Of a stretch of DNA of 64,000 bases, positions 20,342 through 31,700 are shown one piece after another. The stretch covers positions 10,913,113-10,977,112 of the forward strand of contig NC_087081.1 of assembly GCF_026151205.1 (NCBI RefSeq), given 5' to 3'. Under the pieces are notes generated by a model. That model was not told the origin of the DNA and ran no database searches. It saw nothing but the letters and a program-made list of their open reading frames with translations. Position 1 is the stretch's first letter, and each line of letters starts with the position of its first letter. Origin of the DNA: Bolinopsis microptera. Its lineage: Eukaryota; Ctenophora; Tentaculata; Lobata; Bolinopsidae. Both the position numbers and the translations under genes were made by a program.

Positions 20342-23167
20342 TTACTGGGCCACGCTCAGCCTGTCATTCCGCCTAATCTCTATTCGGTTTATGTTTATTG
20401 AAACATTTTTCCAGGCTAAACACATTGAAAATAATATCGATAAATTCGATGATGCTTTCTTTCAGGATATAAACAAACTGTATGATGACATAAAATATAG
20501 AAACTTTCAACCCAGTGCAACTGAGGCAATGGCAGATAAGTTTACCAACAGCTCCACCCTTTATTGCCCTGTTACACCATGGGAGGTCTCTGCTACTCTG
20601 AAAGGCATTCAATCAACAGCCGCTAGTTTTGATAACCACGAAGTGCATCAGTCTATGCTAAAGAAACTAGGTCCGATTGCAATTCATGCACTAAGCAAGC
20701 TTTTTACGCTCTGCCTGCGAAATGGGCTCTGGCTGTGGAACGATTCTAAGATTGTGTTTCTCAAAAAAGACGGAAAGTCATCATACTCCCAAGCAGGTGC
20801 ATACAGGCCCATTTCAATATCTTCATATGTAGGGAAACTGTTTGAACGAATCCTGGCACGACGACTTGATATATATCTTATGAAAGTGGGACTTACGGAT
20901 GTAAATCAGGAAGGATTCTCAAAAGGCAAGAATACTATTAGATACCTCAATCGACTGACTGTTGGTATTAAAGGTGATATTATAAAGAAGCTTACGGTAC
21001 TTTGCTTGTTTATCGACTTCGAAAAGGCATTTGATTCCGTCTGGAAGAAAGGTCTAATTGTTAAGCTCTGGAGAGCTGGTGTTCATGGCTGTTACCTAAA
21101 AACTATAGACAGTTTTCTATTTGGTCGCACAGTGTGCCTATTAATAAATGGATTCCTTGGCCCTGTTAGGGACTGCTTGGACTATGGGTTACCACAAGGA
21201 TCTGTGCTGTCTCCTATTTTGTTCAAATTCTACATTATGGATATTGAGGCAGTCTGTTCAGTGTACCAACAAATAAGTGTGTTAAAATTCGCTGATGATG
21301 GTACTGTGAAAGTGGTTGGTAGAGACTTGGAAGAGTGCCTTTTCTATCTCAACCTGGCTATGGACAGCATTGAATATTGGACCTCCTGTTGGCGCATGGT
21401 TATTAACTGCAACAAAAATAAGACTGAAATTATATGCTTCAACTGCTATGATCATGCTGGAGTCCCGACTTCATTCAACCTTGGAGGGAAAACAATTCAG
21501 TTAACGGATCAGACAAGGGTTCTTGGTGTCATTTTGGACAGTAAGTTAACCTTCAAACAGCATAGCAAGTATGTATACAACAATCTAGTATACCGCTGGG
21601 TTTGTACGAGCCGTTATGCAAACAGAAACTGGGGCATGAACCAAGCAGTTATAGTGAGAGTGACCAAAACAATTCTGTTCTCGACCTTGTTTTATGGTTC
21701 TACAATATGGATGAACAATTCAAATATGTCAGACATAAACAAACTATGGTACAGAGTGTCTAAAGCTGCAGTTGGAGCTGTTTTCAACGTCCATGGGGCC
21801 ATTCTTGAAGTCATTCTGGGTGTGCCACCACTCCAAACTTTGGGAAGAATAATCTCGATCAAACACTACCTCAAGGTTCTCCATGACTCAAATGACATTC
21901 ACTATGACTTTGTGAAAACTCAGCTAAATGAAAAGAACCCAACAGTGCTCTGTCATCTCCGAGAGGTGCAGAAATTCCTACAATGGAAAGCAGAACATTT
22001 TAACACAGAAGTTCAGGCCTGTGACCTCGGTGAAATCAGCCACAGAAACCTGGACCACATTCTGCTACTATCCCCAAAGACTTACAAGTACACCAAGGGA
22101 ATGATACAGCAATTCACAGAGCTACTTTGGCAAGAAAGTCTACAAAACCTACTACTTATGGAAGGATGGTCTGATATTCCAAGAGTCTCCTGCAACCCCC
22201 TTCCCATCCCCTTTGGAGTGAGCCGCGAAGTGGAAGTATTGGTTATGAGTCTCATGTACAAGAACAATCTACTGAACTCGTTTCTCTTCAGAGTTGACAG
22301 AGCAGCGGCCTCTCCGCTGTGCATCTGTGGCTCGGATGAGCAAACAGCACTGCACCTACTATCAAGTTGTGAGCTTGTGGACACAAATCTACAATGTCAA
22401 GCGGAACGAATCATCACCCTGTGCAACAGCGGTAGGCCCATAGTCGATCTAGCAACTGAGCAGGGCTCCATCATATTGAACTGTTCAAGGGACGATATAT
22501 TTATAAGTGTGTGTGTTAAAATTGTAGAAAGCGAGGGGTTAAATCTTAAGCGGAAGATAAATCTTTCGAAAAGATAAGGCTTTATTATAGCATTTAATTT
22601 TGCTAATTTTGCTACTATTATGATAAAGGATTAAATACCAAGCATATTGAAGTGTAGTATAGTGTTATTGGACTATGTTTATTTGAAAACAATCACCTTT
22701 AAACTAAATATTGTTGTAATAACAAGGGAATGAGTTTTTCTATTTGAACTGTTCAGTTCACAGGAAAGCAGATATGGACTGCTTTAAAACTTGTATTTTG
22801 GATAACGTTTGTTTCAGTAACCATTAAGAACCAGTGGCCTTTTGTAACTGCATCTTCAACCTCAGTTTCATTGTGAAACGTCAAGAGACTGGTAAAGTCA
22901 AATATTTTGTTACATAAACATTTTTATCAATTCTTGAAGGGTAGTAATTGTTTAGATCATAATTTTCATACGAAACTATTAATGTTTTTTTTAATAGCTA
23001 TTAGCAGGGTAAAATTTGTTAGGTGTGTTTCTATAAATTTCTCTATTGGAAATTAAAGTTTTTGATCTCTACTATTTATTGTTATTAAAATGCTCATTGT
23101 AGCCAGTTATTTTTAAAAGATTTTCATCAATATGAACATAATAGCCTGAGGTCCCCAGGCCAGGTAA
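20342..23167 (+). mobile_element. Family B element carrying a reverse transcriptase insert
   Basis: Ends TTACTGGGCC ... GGCCAGGTAA form a ~10-bp imperfect inverted repeat and are bordered by the 8-bp duplication GGGGAGCC. The first ~50 bp and last ~30 bp match the short family B element at 7124-7251. The reverse transcriptase unit therefore lies inside B, which lies inside A. Confidence 0.65.
20391..22577 (+). CDS. Non-LTR retrotransposon reverse transcriptase, intact 728-codon frame, 5'-truncated element
   Basis: A single uninterrupted reading frame. The reverse transcriptase palm blocks are in order: AYRPISISSYVGKLFERI, LFIDFEKAFDSVWKKGL with the first catalytic Asp, GLPQGSVLSPILF, and KFADDGT (an F-A-D-D form of the catalytic box). 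Near the C terminus CICGSDEQTALHLLSSC matches the C-x-C-x-n-H-x-n-C zinc knuckle found in many non-LTR elements. No endonuclease domain precedes it, so the copy is 5'-truncated or belongs to an element whose first frame is missing. The lack of stops suggests a recent insertion. The start is the first ATG; the upstream frame may be part of the original protein. Confidence 0.85.
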   Translation: MFIETFFQAKHIENNIDKFDDAFFQDINKLYDDIKYRNFQPSATEAMADKFTNSSTLYCPVTPWEVSATLKGIQSTAASFDNHEVHQSMLKKLGPIAIHALSKLFTLCLRNGLWLWNDSKIVFLKKDGKSSYSQAGAYRPISISSYVGKLFERILARRLDIYLMKVGLTDVNQEGFSKGKNTIRYLNRLTVGIKGDIIKKLTVLCLFIDFEKAFDSVWKKGLIVKLWRAGVHGCYLKTIDSFLFGRTVCLLINGFLGPVRDCLDYGLPQGSVLSPILFKFYIMDIEAVCSVYQQISVLKFADDGTVKVVGRDLEECLFYLNLAMDSIEYWTSCWRMVINCNKNKTEIICFNCYDHAGVPTSFNLGGKTIQLTDQTRVLGVILDSKLTFKQHSKYVYNNLVYRWVCTSRYANRNWGMNQAVIVRVTKTILFSTLFYGSTIWMNNSNMSDINKLWYRVSKAAVGAVFNVHGAILEVILGVPPLQTLGRIISIKHYLKVLHDSNDIHYDFVKTQLNEKNPTVLCHLREVQKFLQWKAEHFNTEVQACDLGEISHRNLDHILLLSPKTYKYTKGMIQQFTELLWQESLQNLLLMEGWSDIPRVSCNPLPIPFGVSREVEVLVMSLMYKNNLLNSFLFRVDRAAASPLCICGSDEQTALHLLSSCELVDTNLQCQAERIITLCNSGRPIVDLATEQGSIILNCSRDDIFISVCVKIVESEGLNLKRKINLSKR

Positions 23168-23213
23168 GGGGAGCCGCGCACGTAACACGTGCGGGTCATA
23201 CAATGTATGACAA

Positions 23214-23750
23214 CATGTGACATTGTTAGGTGAAGATTCATGACACCTTTAACCTAGGCCTGACATGACACCTTTTTGCTTTTTAAATCTAAAAAAGTAG
23301 TTGCTATTAAAGCGCACATAAACACAATAGTAAAAGCCTTTGGCGGCGCAAGCTTCGCGCGCGAAAAGTGGCATGCAACGTATGCCACTTTGAAGTATGC
23401 CACTTTATGCCACTTATGTCAATAAAAGACGCAGTTATCTCCGCCAAAACTTGATTCACTATGTCAATCCTTTGCAGCTCGGTGAGGCACAGTGGTGCAT
23501 TTCCGCCATTTCGCCGATCTACCGAAGAGACGAATTATTTGATGCGCGGCGCGACCCAGTACACAGTAGTGCATCGCGCTACAACGCCAAAACACAATGC
23601 ATAAAAGCACACTAGCTCCTCAAATTGCGCGCATTGCTGTAACTTCTTTCAAACTTCATGAATCGAGTAAAATTCTTTTGCAATTTATTCAGAGTAGACC
23701 ACATCATGACAAGCGAAATAACTGATAACACACGCGGCGGAATAACATTT
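23214..23750. other. No gene recognised
   Basis: Short GC patches (GCGCGCGAAAAG at about 23355) in AT-rich sequence. ATGCCACTTT-type repeats occur at about 23380-23415. Nothing coding is supported. Confidence 0.35.
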
Positions 23751-23754
23751 TTTC

Positions 23755-24826
23755 ATCATTTGACGAATGTTACTCGTCTAAATTTGCGCGCTCCGCTTTT
23801 TAATTTCTTAAAAAGTAGCGCGCCGGCCGGCCAGACCATTAACAATGGTCAATGTCATCATATGATTTTCGGTTCCCAAAATGGGATCATTTTGAACATT
23901 TACAAGGAGCTTCTAATTGTACTTTAAAATTAAAAACTTTCCGAATAATAGTTGGTAGATATCAAAGTTGATGTTAACTTAACTGGTGATACTCGTAAAA
24001 TATTTGTTTCAAATATAATTTGTTTCCAAGAGCGCGTCGAAGAGTCCAACTCAGAGCGCATCTTGGTAAGTTATAAACTTGACCATTGTTAATAGGTAGT
24101 GCGCCATCGACAGTGAGCCGCGCGTGCCGACTGTAGGATGGTTTTTTAGCGCTGATTTCGGCCAGCACAATTTTCTTCAAACAAATAGATATTGAGTATC
24201 CTTCCCGACCTCCAATTACAACAAAAATTGGTAAGCTTACTCATAGACTTACAAGGAAAGTGTCCGAAAAATTTAAAGCATATCCAACCATCAGACATTA
24301 TGTTACAGCTAAAAGCAGCGTATTTTGCTCCATTTTGATCACTATATCAACTCCGATATCCACCAAATTTTTCGGACAGTTGTGAAAGCCCTATTGGAAG
24401 GTCGTCGCCAATTTCCAGAATGATCTCATGTAAGGAACTGAAGATATATCCGAATAATACGACAAAAATGGTCAAATTTGGACGAATTTGGTCAAATTAC
24501 GCGACTTTTACAGCTATGAGCTAATTTTGCTCCAAAAGCCGCGCACCATCAAATATGGCACTTAGGCAATACTCACTGATCTTTCCAAAAAGGTATGACA
24601 AATTTGGTATTGTGAAAATTCTCACAGTCTCTAGAAAACAGTGGTACAAAAAATTTTAAAATCCGAGCAAGTTTATTTTTATCGTGCACCCCCTATTGTT
24701 AATGGTCTGGCCCGGCGCGCGCTACTTCGTAGCACTTGCCGTCGGGCCATTTCGAGAAGAAAGCGGCGCGCGCTACTTCGAAGAAATTTATACCATAGAC
24801 GAGTAACATCCGTCAAGTTATAAACC
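23755..24826. mobile_element. Foldback element with long imperfect inverted ends
   Basis: The left arm (about 23755-23855: GACGAATGTTACTCGTCTA, GTAGCGCGCCGG, CCAGACCATTAACAATGG) is the reverse complement of the right arm (about 24683-24826: CATTGTTAATGG-like, CTGGCCCGGCGCGCGCTAC, TAGACGAGTAACATCCGTCA). The right arm holds an extra duplication of the GCGCGCGCTACTTCG block. The core has no transposase. The core also contains two TTTTTCGGACA/TGTCCGAAAAA blocks as an inner inverted repeat. Confidence 0.65.
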
Positions 24827-25798
24827 TACAAGTAAAAGGAATAACACAAGATATTTATTTTTATTCATGGTCTAAATAATGGAACCGTGAACTGAACGAA
24901 TTAAAATATTAGGAAATTACCAGTACATTCATTTGTAGCTAAACTTTCACCATAGTCTGATATGAAAAATCGATGGATTAATGTGTATGGTGTAGATGCC
25001 ACCGCAAGTCAGAGCATTATTGTTTAAAATGTGAAATCATGTGTAAATAAAAATTATTTACGCGCCGCGGGTCTGAATTTAAAGTGTCCCATCAATCACG
25101 AAAATAATACTGTCAAAATAAGTATGCATCTGATCAAATTCTGCATTAAAAAAATTATAAAATTAAAGGGGCTTCTCCAAGTCACAGCCCTTAATCGATG
25201 TAAAAGATAAAGCTCTTATCATTAAACTTAAAGCATTAAGCAACAGTAAAACCGTGTAAACTGTTTATTGTTGGACGATACCTTACATACAAATATTTTA
25301 GAAATTTCAAACTAGGTGAACTTCTTGAAAAAGGAGGCATCGTTACACAAATTTGAGTTTGTGAACAAAAATCCTTATAATTAGAAATATTTATTATCAG
25401 TCGTTTAAATTCGCTGGCAAGTGAGTCACTGAAGTGACATACCAAGTTTCTTAAAGTGGAAATTCTGTTAAATTACAGTAAATTTTAAGGCAGGCCAACT
25501 TTAATTCAGCTAAGTATCTGAATAGTTTAAAATAACAGATTAGCTTTTTTAAACACCATTTAATAAGATATCTGACATCATCATCAAGTCAAAAACACAT
25601 TCTTTTTACAGCGAAAATTTCACAAATTCAGTCTATCAGTTACTTTATAGTATGTACAATGTACAATATACGACATTTCTTCCCAACTTTACATTCCTTG
25701 TCCATTCTGCGGATTTCATATTCATTGACTCACATTGCTTTAACTAACTAATCTAGCAACACTCAACTATTTCATTCATTACACGAATACAATCCCTG
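24827..25798. other. Intergenic, probable 3' UTR region of the receptor gene
   Basis: AT-rich with no recognisable coding exon. On the - strand it lies just after the receptor stop codon. Confidence 0.35.
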
Positions 25799-28700
25799 TT
25801 AAAGATTTTCCTTGATATCTGTGATAGTAGCATAAACACCCTCGCTAGCGTTCTCTTTCGGTTTGGGGCGAGGAGGTTTTCGCTTGGATTTGGGAACAAA
25901 TTCAACCGTGGCGTAAGGGTCCTCATCTTCAAAGTCAGGAATGTCGGGTTCCTGAAATAATAAGAAGTTTAGGAATATGGTTATGAAACTGAAAAGTTCG
26001 TGGCTGATACATATTATTATTACATCACTATAGTATAAAACTTTAAAATGTTAGCAAGATGGGTATCGAACATGCCACCAGTATAAAGTATTATAGCCCA
26101 CCAGTCACCACCATAAAACTATTAAACAGCTTAACACTATAACTGGTGTACTGCACTCAGTAACAACAGACATCCTGGGATAATTGTTATCACGGAAGTT
26201 GCAGTTGATATAGTTGATAGTTGCGATAACATGCGCCACATCCGCATGTAGCATTACAAATGTAGAATGTATGCACCTGCAGAGTGCATTCCACGAGCGA
26301 ACTGCAACCTGTACAATTATATCGTATGCACTGTCACTATATAACCCGCGCGCCATGCAGCATTGCACATGCAGAGAGTACTGCACAGAGTACCAACTAT
26401 CTTTACCTAACGCAACATGTGGCTCACTCAAAAGCTGATTTATTATAATATGCACGTGCACAATATGCAAATGAAAGTGAACGCTATACCAAAGCTTAGT
26501 AGCAGCAATCCGATCTAGTTGGTCGATCACAGATATAATATATATCTACGTCCCTGAAATCGCGAGTAATATAAAAATGACGAGGGGGGGGGGGGGGGGG
26601 GGGGGGGGTTTCACCCGTCTCCAAATCCAAATTTCTCGTTGTTTTATGGGTGAAAGTGGGCAAAAATTTGAAGAATTTAAAAAAGGTTATATATAACTCA
26701 TCTAGTGCAAGACTTTTGATGGAAATGATGGGTAAGATATGACATCAAGAAAGTTACATAGATTTTACTCGCATAGATTTTTATAGCATACATCACAAAA
26801 ATTTTAGCCATCTATGGTAGATGGCTCAAATTTTTGTCCTAACTAAAATGTTTACCATTTTATGCAGCGGCTTGATAATGAGAAACAACAAAAGTCAAAA
26901 CGAGTGTCATAACTTCGTCAATAATTTCCACAATTTAAATTGATGATCTCCAGCTCGGCACTATCCGTCGCGGAGTAGAGTCCGCGGCGGAGCCGCCGGA
27001 CTCCGAGCGGACTCCGAGCGGACTCCGGCGGAGCCGCCGGACTCCGAGCGGACTCCGGCGGTGCTCCGCCAAAATGTATTTACACTGGACTCGAGTACAT
27101 TTTGGCGGACTCCGAGCGGAGCCGAGCGGACTCCGAGCGGACTTTAAAGTCCGCCGCGGACTCCGAGCGGCTCCGCGGCGGCTCGGCGGAGTGTCCGCCG
27201 CGGACTAAGCCACTAGGCGGACTCCGGTCCGCCGCGGACTCCGGCGGAGTGCTTGGCGGACTCCGCCGGACCTCTCCGCCAGACTTGAATCCGGCGGAGT
27301 CCGGCGGAGCTTGGCGGAGTCCGCCAGCTCGGCGGACTCCGCTCGGAGTCCGCCGGACTCCAACAGAGTCCACTGACTTCCGACCTCCGACTTCCGACCC
27401 TCGGCTAAATTTGTCACGTGACAGCCGCTCGGAGCCGCTCGGAGTCCGCGGCGGACTTTAAAGTCCGCTCGGAGTCCGCTCGGCTCCGCTCGGAGTCCGC
27501 CAAAATGTACTCGAGTCCAGTGTAAATACATTTTATTTTTGGCGGAGCACCGCCGGATACCGCTCGGAGTCCGGCGGCTCCGCCGCGGACTCTACTCCGC
27601 GACGGATAGTGCCAGATTCTTTCTGAAATAACCAATATCTGGTTTACAGAAATTCTGTGACCGAATATGTGAACGATCCCCCTGCCGGCTGCCTAGTCAC
27701 GGCAAATAGCAGTTAGCAATAGTACATCTGTATGTATATATACATACAGATATATAATATATACTCCGACCTTCGTGTTAGCTTCGTTTCAAGTGTTAGT
27801 CAGGCCCAGGTCATAGGGTCACCGATAAGAAATGATTTTAGTGGTGTAGTGTGTTCAGTGTTGAAACTGCAGCTATTCTCAAGAAAATACACGTGGCCAG
27901 AATTCGGGAATTTTCCTTTTCGGTCGCAAGTTAAGATAGGAAGTAAAAAAAAGACGCGCGCGTCTTATTAATATATGTTGACGAAACAGACCGCGTGCTC
28001 CGATTTGGTCTTTAAAATATCACCGCGCGTCACATAAACGTGACTCTATGTGCCAAAAGTTGCCCCACGCCACATGACTATCGTTCTTCTATGTTCCTAT
28101 ATCTATGTATTTATATATTTAAGTTCCGCATTACCCCGCCGCTTATATAACCGTATCCTTACGTAAAAACCGGAACAAACTTACCTATGGAGCTCGAACA
28201 AAGTGCTCAAAATCAGGGCCGTAATTCCGTTTTCGAACTTGGGGGGATAATTCAGGGACAAATCCCCCTGGACTTTTTGAGTTAAAATTTTGTACTAACG
28301 TATAGAAGCACTTCTAGATAGTAGATACCCGTGGAATTATTGGACACCGTTGATTGAATATATTTATTGTTACGCTGTATCAACTATTAGTGTCGTAACG
28401 TTGCCTGGCGGGCCCTTCGTTACGCCACTGTCAACTATCTGTCTGTTAACGTAATGGGTGCCAAATACCTAGCATGAAATATTTACCTACTTATTTGCAC
28501 TTGTGTAGGTCTGTACAAGCATTAGTATCGGGCGTTGCCTGATACAGGCTATCCCGAAACTAGAAGCTTGCTTTAATAAATAAATTTATCAACTATCAGG
28601 CACCTTGCAGATCAGTGATCTGTGATCAGTGCAATTATGGCCCTGCTCAAAACGTAATTTCAATTTTTGTTTTCTTGTACTCTTAATGATAGGGACCATA

Positions 28701-31700
28701 ACCAAAAATTACAAATATTTTGTTCATAGTGTGTCACAGTGTATCACAGTGTATCACAGTGTGTCACAGTGTATCACAGTGTATCACAGTGTGTCACAGT
28801 GTATCACAGTGTATCACAGTGTATCACAGTGCTATAAACTAACCGTTAGTTGTCCTATAGTTCCGTACACAGGGACATCAGGTGGTAGATCCTCCTCTTC
28901 TTCAACTCTCCGCTGCGGCTAAAAGCAATAAACATAAACTAAAATGTTTGCTACATTCCGGCGCGGTGGGGGGAAGATATCTTTGCGTTTTTGGATTGTT
29001 GAACAATGTCTCCTTAATTGTGGCTTCAACGACTTAATTATCTGATTTTGTCAATGTTTGGTGCTCAGGTAGTTTAAGGGTGTGTCATTAACGCAGAAAG
29101 TGAGATACTTGACAGCAAATTACATGCTGAGTCGCAGCTGCAGTAGCAGTACTGATTATATTCCCATGTGGAGGGTTCTGTTCAGGTCAGATAAGCTACC
29201 ATACTGTGCGGTAACACTTCAAGGTTCTAATCCCCCAACCCGTTGCTGACGTTAGTATTTCAGGATTTGTGCTACGGTATCTTATGAGAATAAAGAACAA
29301 AATGGTAAAAGAGCCGGATGATGTTGGCAGAACAAGACGGTAAAATGTATTTATCTACTAAAGCAAACAACTAAAATGTTATATTATCATGCCATATTAT
29401 CATACATGTTTATGTACTATGCTTTATTACTGGGATTACTCAGTGAACTTACCAATGTTCGGTTTTTCAGGTCAACTTGAGCGTACACTGGATCTTCCTC
29501 AGGGGTGTTGTCCTGTTGAAAATAAGGTCAGAATCAGATAATAAAAAGCTGTTTTGTGGGGTAGACTTTCAGCTATGATACAGAGGAGGGATCAAATTTG
29601 AGAGTTTATTATTCATGATGTTCATCAAAAAGGTAAAGTGTAACCTGTCTATTAGCCATGTTGCTGTATAGGACTTCAGGAGGCCCAGGTAATGTGACAT
29701 CCGCATACTCAGATAGAATCGGCCGCTGATGGGGGGCAAGCATTAACTGGTATCAAACCATTGTAGTAACCGTGAAAATCAAAGAGTTCACTGTATGGAA
29801 ATGTAGGCACTTGTGTTAATCGCTGTCACGTGCCAGAACCCTTGTCACGTGCCAGAACCCTTGTCACGTGCCAGAACCCTTGTCACGTGCCAGAACCCTT
29901 GTCACGTGCCAGAACCCTTGTCACGTGCCAGAACCCTTGTCACGTGCCAGAACCCTTGTCACGTGCCAGAAACCCTTGTCACGTGCCAGAACCCTTGTCA
30001 CGTGCCAGAACCCTTGTCACGTGCCAGAACCCTTGTCACGTGCCAGAACCCTTGTCACGTGCCAGAACCCTTGTCACGTGCCAGAACCCTTGTCACGTGC
30101 CAGAACCCTTGTCACGTGCCAGAACCCTTGTCACGTGCCAGAACCCTTGTCACGTGCCAGAACCCTTGTCACGTGCCAGAACCCTTGTCACGTGCCAGAA
30201 CCCTTGTCACGTGCCAGAACCCTTGTCACGTGCCAGAACCCTTGTCACGTGCCAGAACCCTTGTCACGTGCCAGAACCCTTGTCACGTGCCAGAACCCTT
30301 GTCACGTGCCAGAACCCTTGTCACGTGCCAGAACCCTTGTCACGTGCCAGAACCCTTGTCACGTGCCAGAACCCTTGTCACGTGCCAGAACCCTTGTCAC
30401 GTGCCAGAACCCTTGTCACGTGCCAGAACCCTTGTCACGTGCCAGAACCCTTGTCACGTGCCAGAACCCTTGTCACGTGCCAGAACCGGTGTATCCTAAT
30501 CCTGAAATGTTACCTGTCTGTCAGCCATGTTGTATGGGGTCTCTCATTAACTGGTATCAAACCATTGTAGTAACCGTGAAAATCAAAGAGTTCACTGTAT
30601 GGAAATGTGGGCACTTAGGTTAACCGCTGTCACGTGCCAGAACCCTTGTCACGTGTTAGAACCCTTGTCCCGTGCCAGAACCCTTGTCACGTGCCAGAAC
30701 CCTTGTCACGTGCCAGAACCCTTGTCACGTGCCAGAACCCTTGTCCCGTGCCAGAACCCTTGTCACGTGCCAGAACCCTTGTCACGTGCCAGAACCCTTG
30801 TCACGTGCCAGAACCCTTGTCACGTGCCAGAACCCTTGTCACGTGCCAGAACCCTTGTCACGTGCCAGAACCCTTGTCACGTGCCAGAACCCTTGTCACG
30901 TGCCAGAACCCTTGTCACGTGCCAGAACCCTTGTCACGTGCCAGAACCCTTGTCACGTGCCAGAACCGGTGTATCCTAATCCTGAAATGTTACCTGTCTG
31001 TCAGCCATGTTGTATGGGGTCTGAGGAGGTGCTACCGTTACATCAGCATACTCAGATGGTATCGGCCGCTGAAGGGGGAAGCGTTAACGGGCAATGGGCA
31101 TTAAAACTTTGTAGTTACCGTGAAAATGGATAAAACTTTAAATGCCGTTAGAACATTTGAATTGTACAGAGATCACATCGGGGGGAACTTCAACATATTT
31201 TTAGTTAAATCTTGTTGCAAATGGAATTATTTTCCATAATATGAAGATTTATCTTCACCATGGTCTGTTATGGGGTAGAATGAAGAATGCTTGACTACTC
31301 GGCCACTTGATGTATTTCTCGTGTTTGTTGTATTTATTTTTTCCTTTTCACCCTTTTGAAAAAAGGCAATAGTGAAAGGTTACGAATGGAGGTTTTTGCA
31401 GAAAAACGTGGATTTTGGAGATTGCAGTAGGTGGGTCTGAGTCGTATGTCGTGTTCCTTGCTTCCGTTCGTTACCAAGCAACGAAAAAGTTGCGCGCGCG
31501 CGAGGATTGCTTGCGGAGATGTGATGTATAGATAGCCTGTGATCTATGAATGCGCGGCGCGACTGTGTTTTAATGTATATGATGCATGTAATGTATAATA
31601 TTACTATTAGGTAATACGCCCAATTTGTACGTGGCACGCGTAGTGTATTGATGTGTACATGAGTATAGTTTACCTTTGCTGATAATTTCTTGAATTACAG

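Larger units (their letters stand above)
20274..23213 (+). mobile_element. Family A element, copy 3, split by a 2.8-kb insertion
   Basis: The left arm (20274-20341) starts TTGTATCACG, the right arm (23168-23213) ends GTATGACAA, and the pair is flanked by near-identical 8-mers TATGTGAC and CATGTGAC. Relative to the intact copies at 362 and 6211 the element is interrupted at GGGGAGCC, which appears on both sides (20334-20341 and 23168-23175) as the duplication made by the inserted element. Confidence 0.75.

Noticed and set aside
26105-26530. 141-codon - strand frame
   Set aside because: In a receptor 1 intron, no recognisable domain or splice context, biased to short repeats such as TGCA and ACATGC.
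27080-27635. Overlapping Arg/Ser/Gly-rich frames on both strands
   Set aside because: Arise from the GGACTCCGAGCGG palindrome; no splice or domain support.
29824-30969. CRISPR-like array
   Set aside because: Units are contiguous with no unique spacers and the genome is eukaryotic.
29813-31133. Several + strand frames of 120-250 codons with VTCQNPCHVPEPLSRART repeats
   Set aside because: Translations of the 19-bp minisatellite in all three frames, on the strand opposite the receptor gene.
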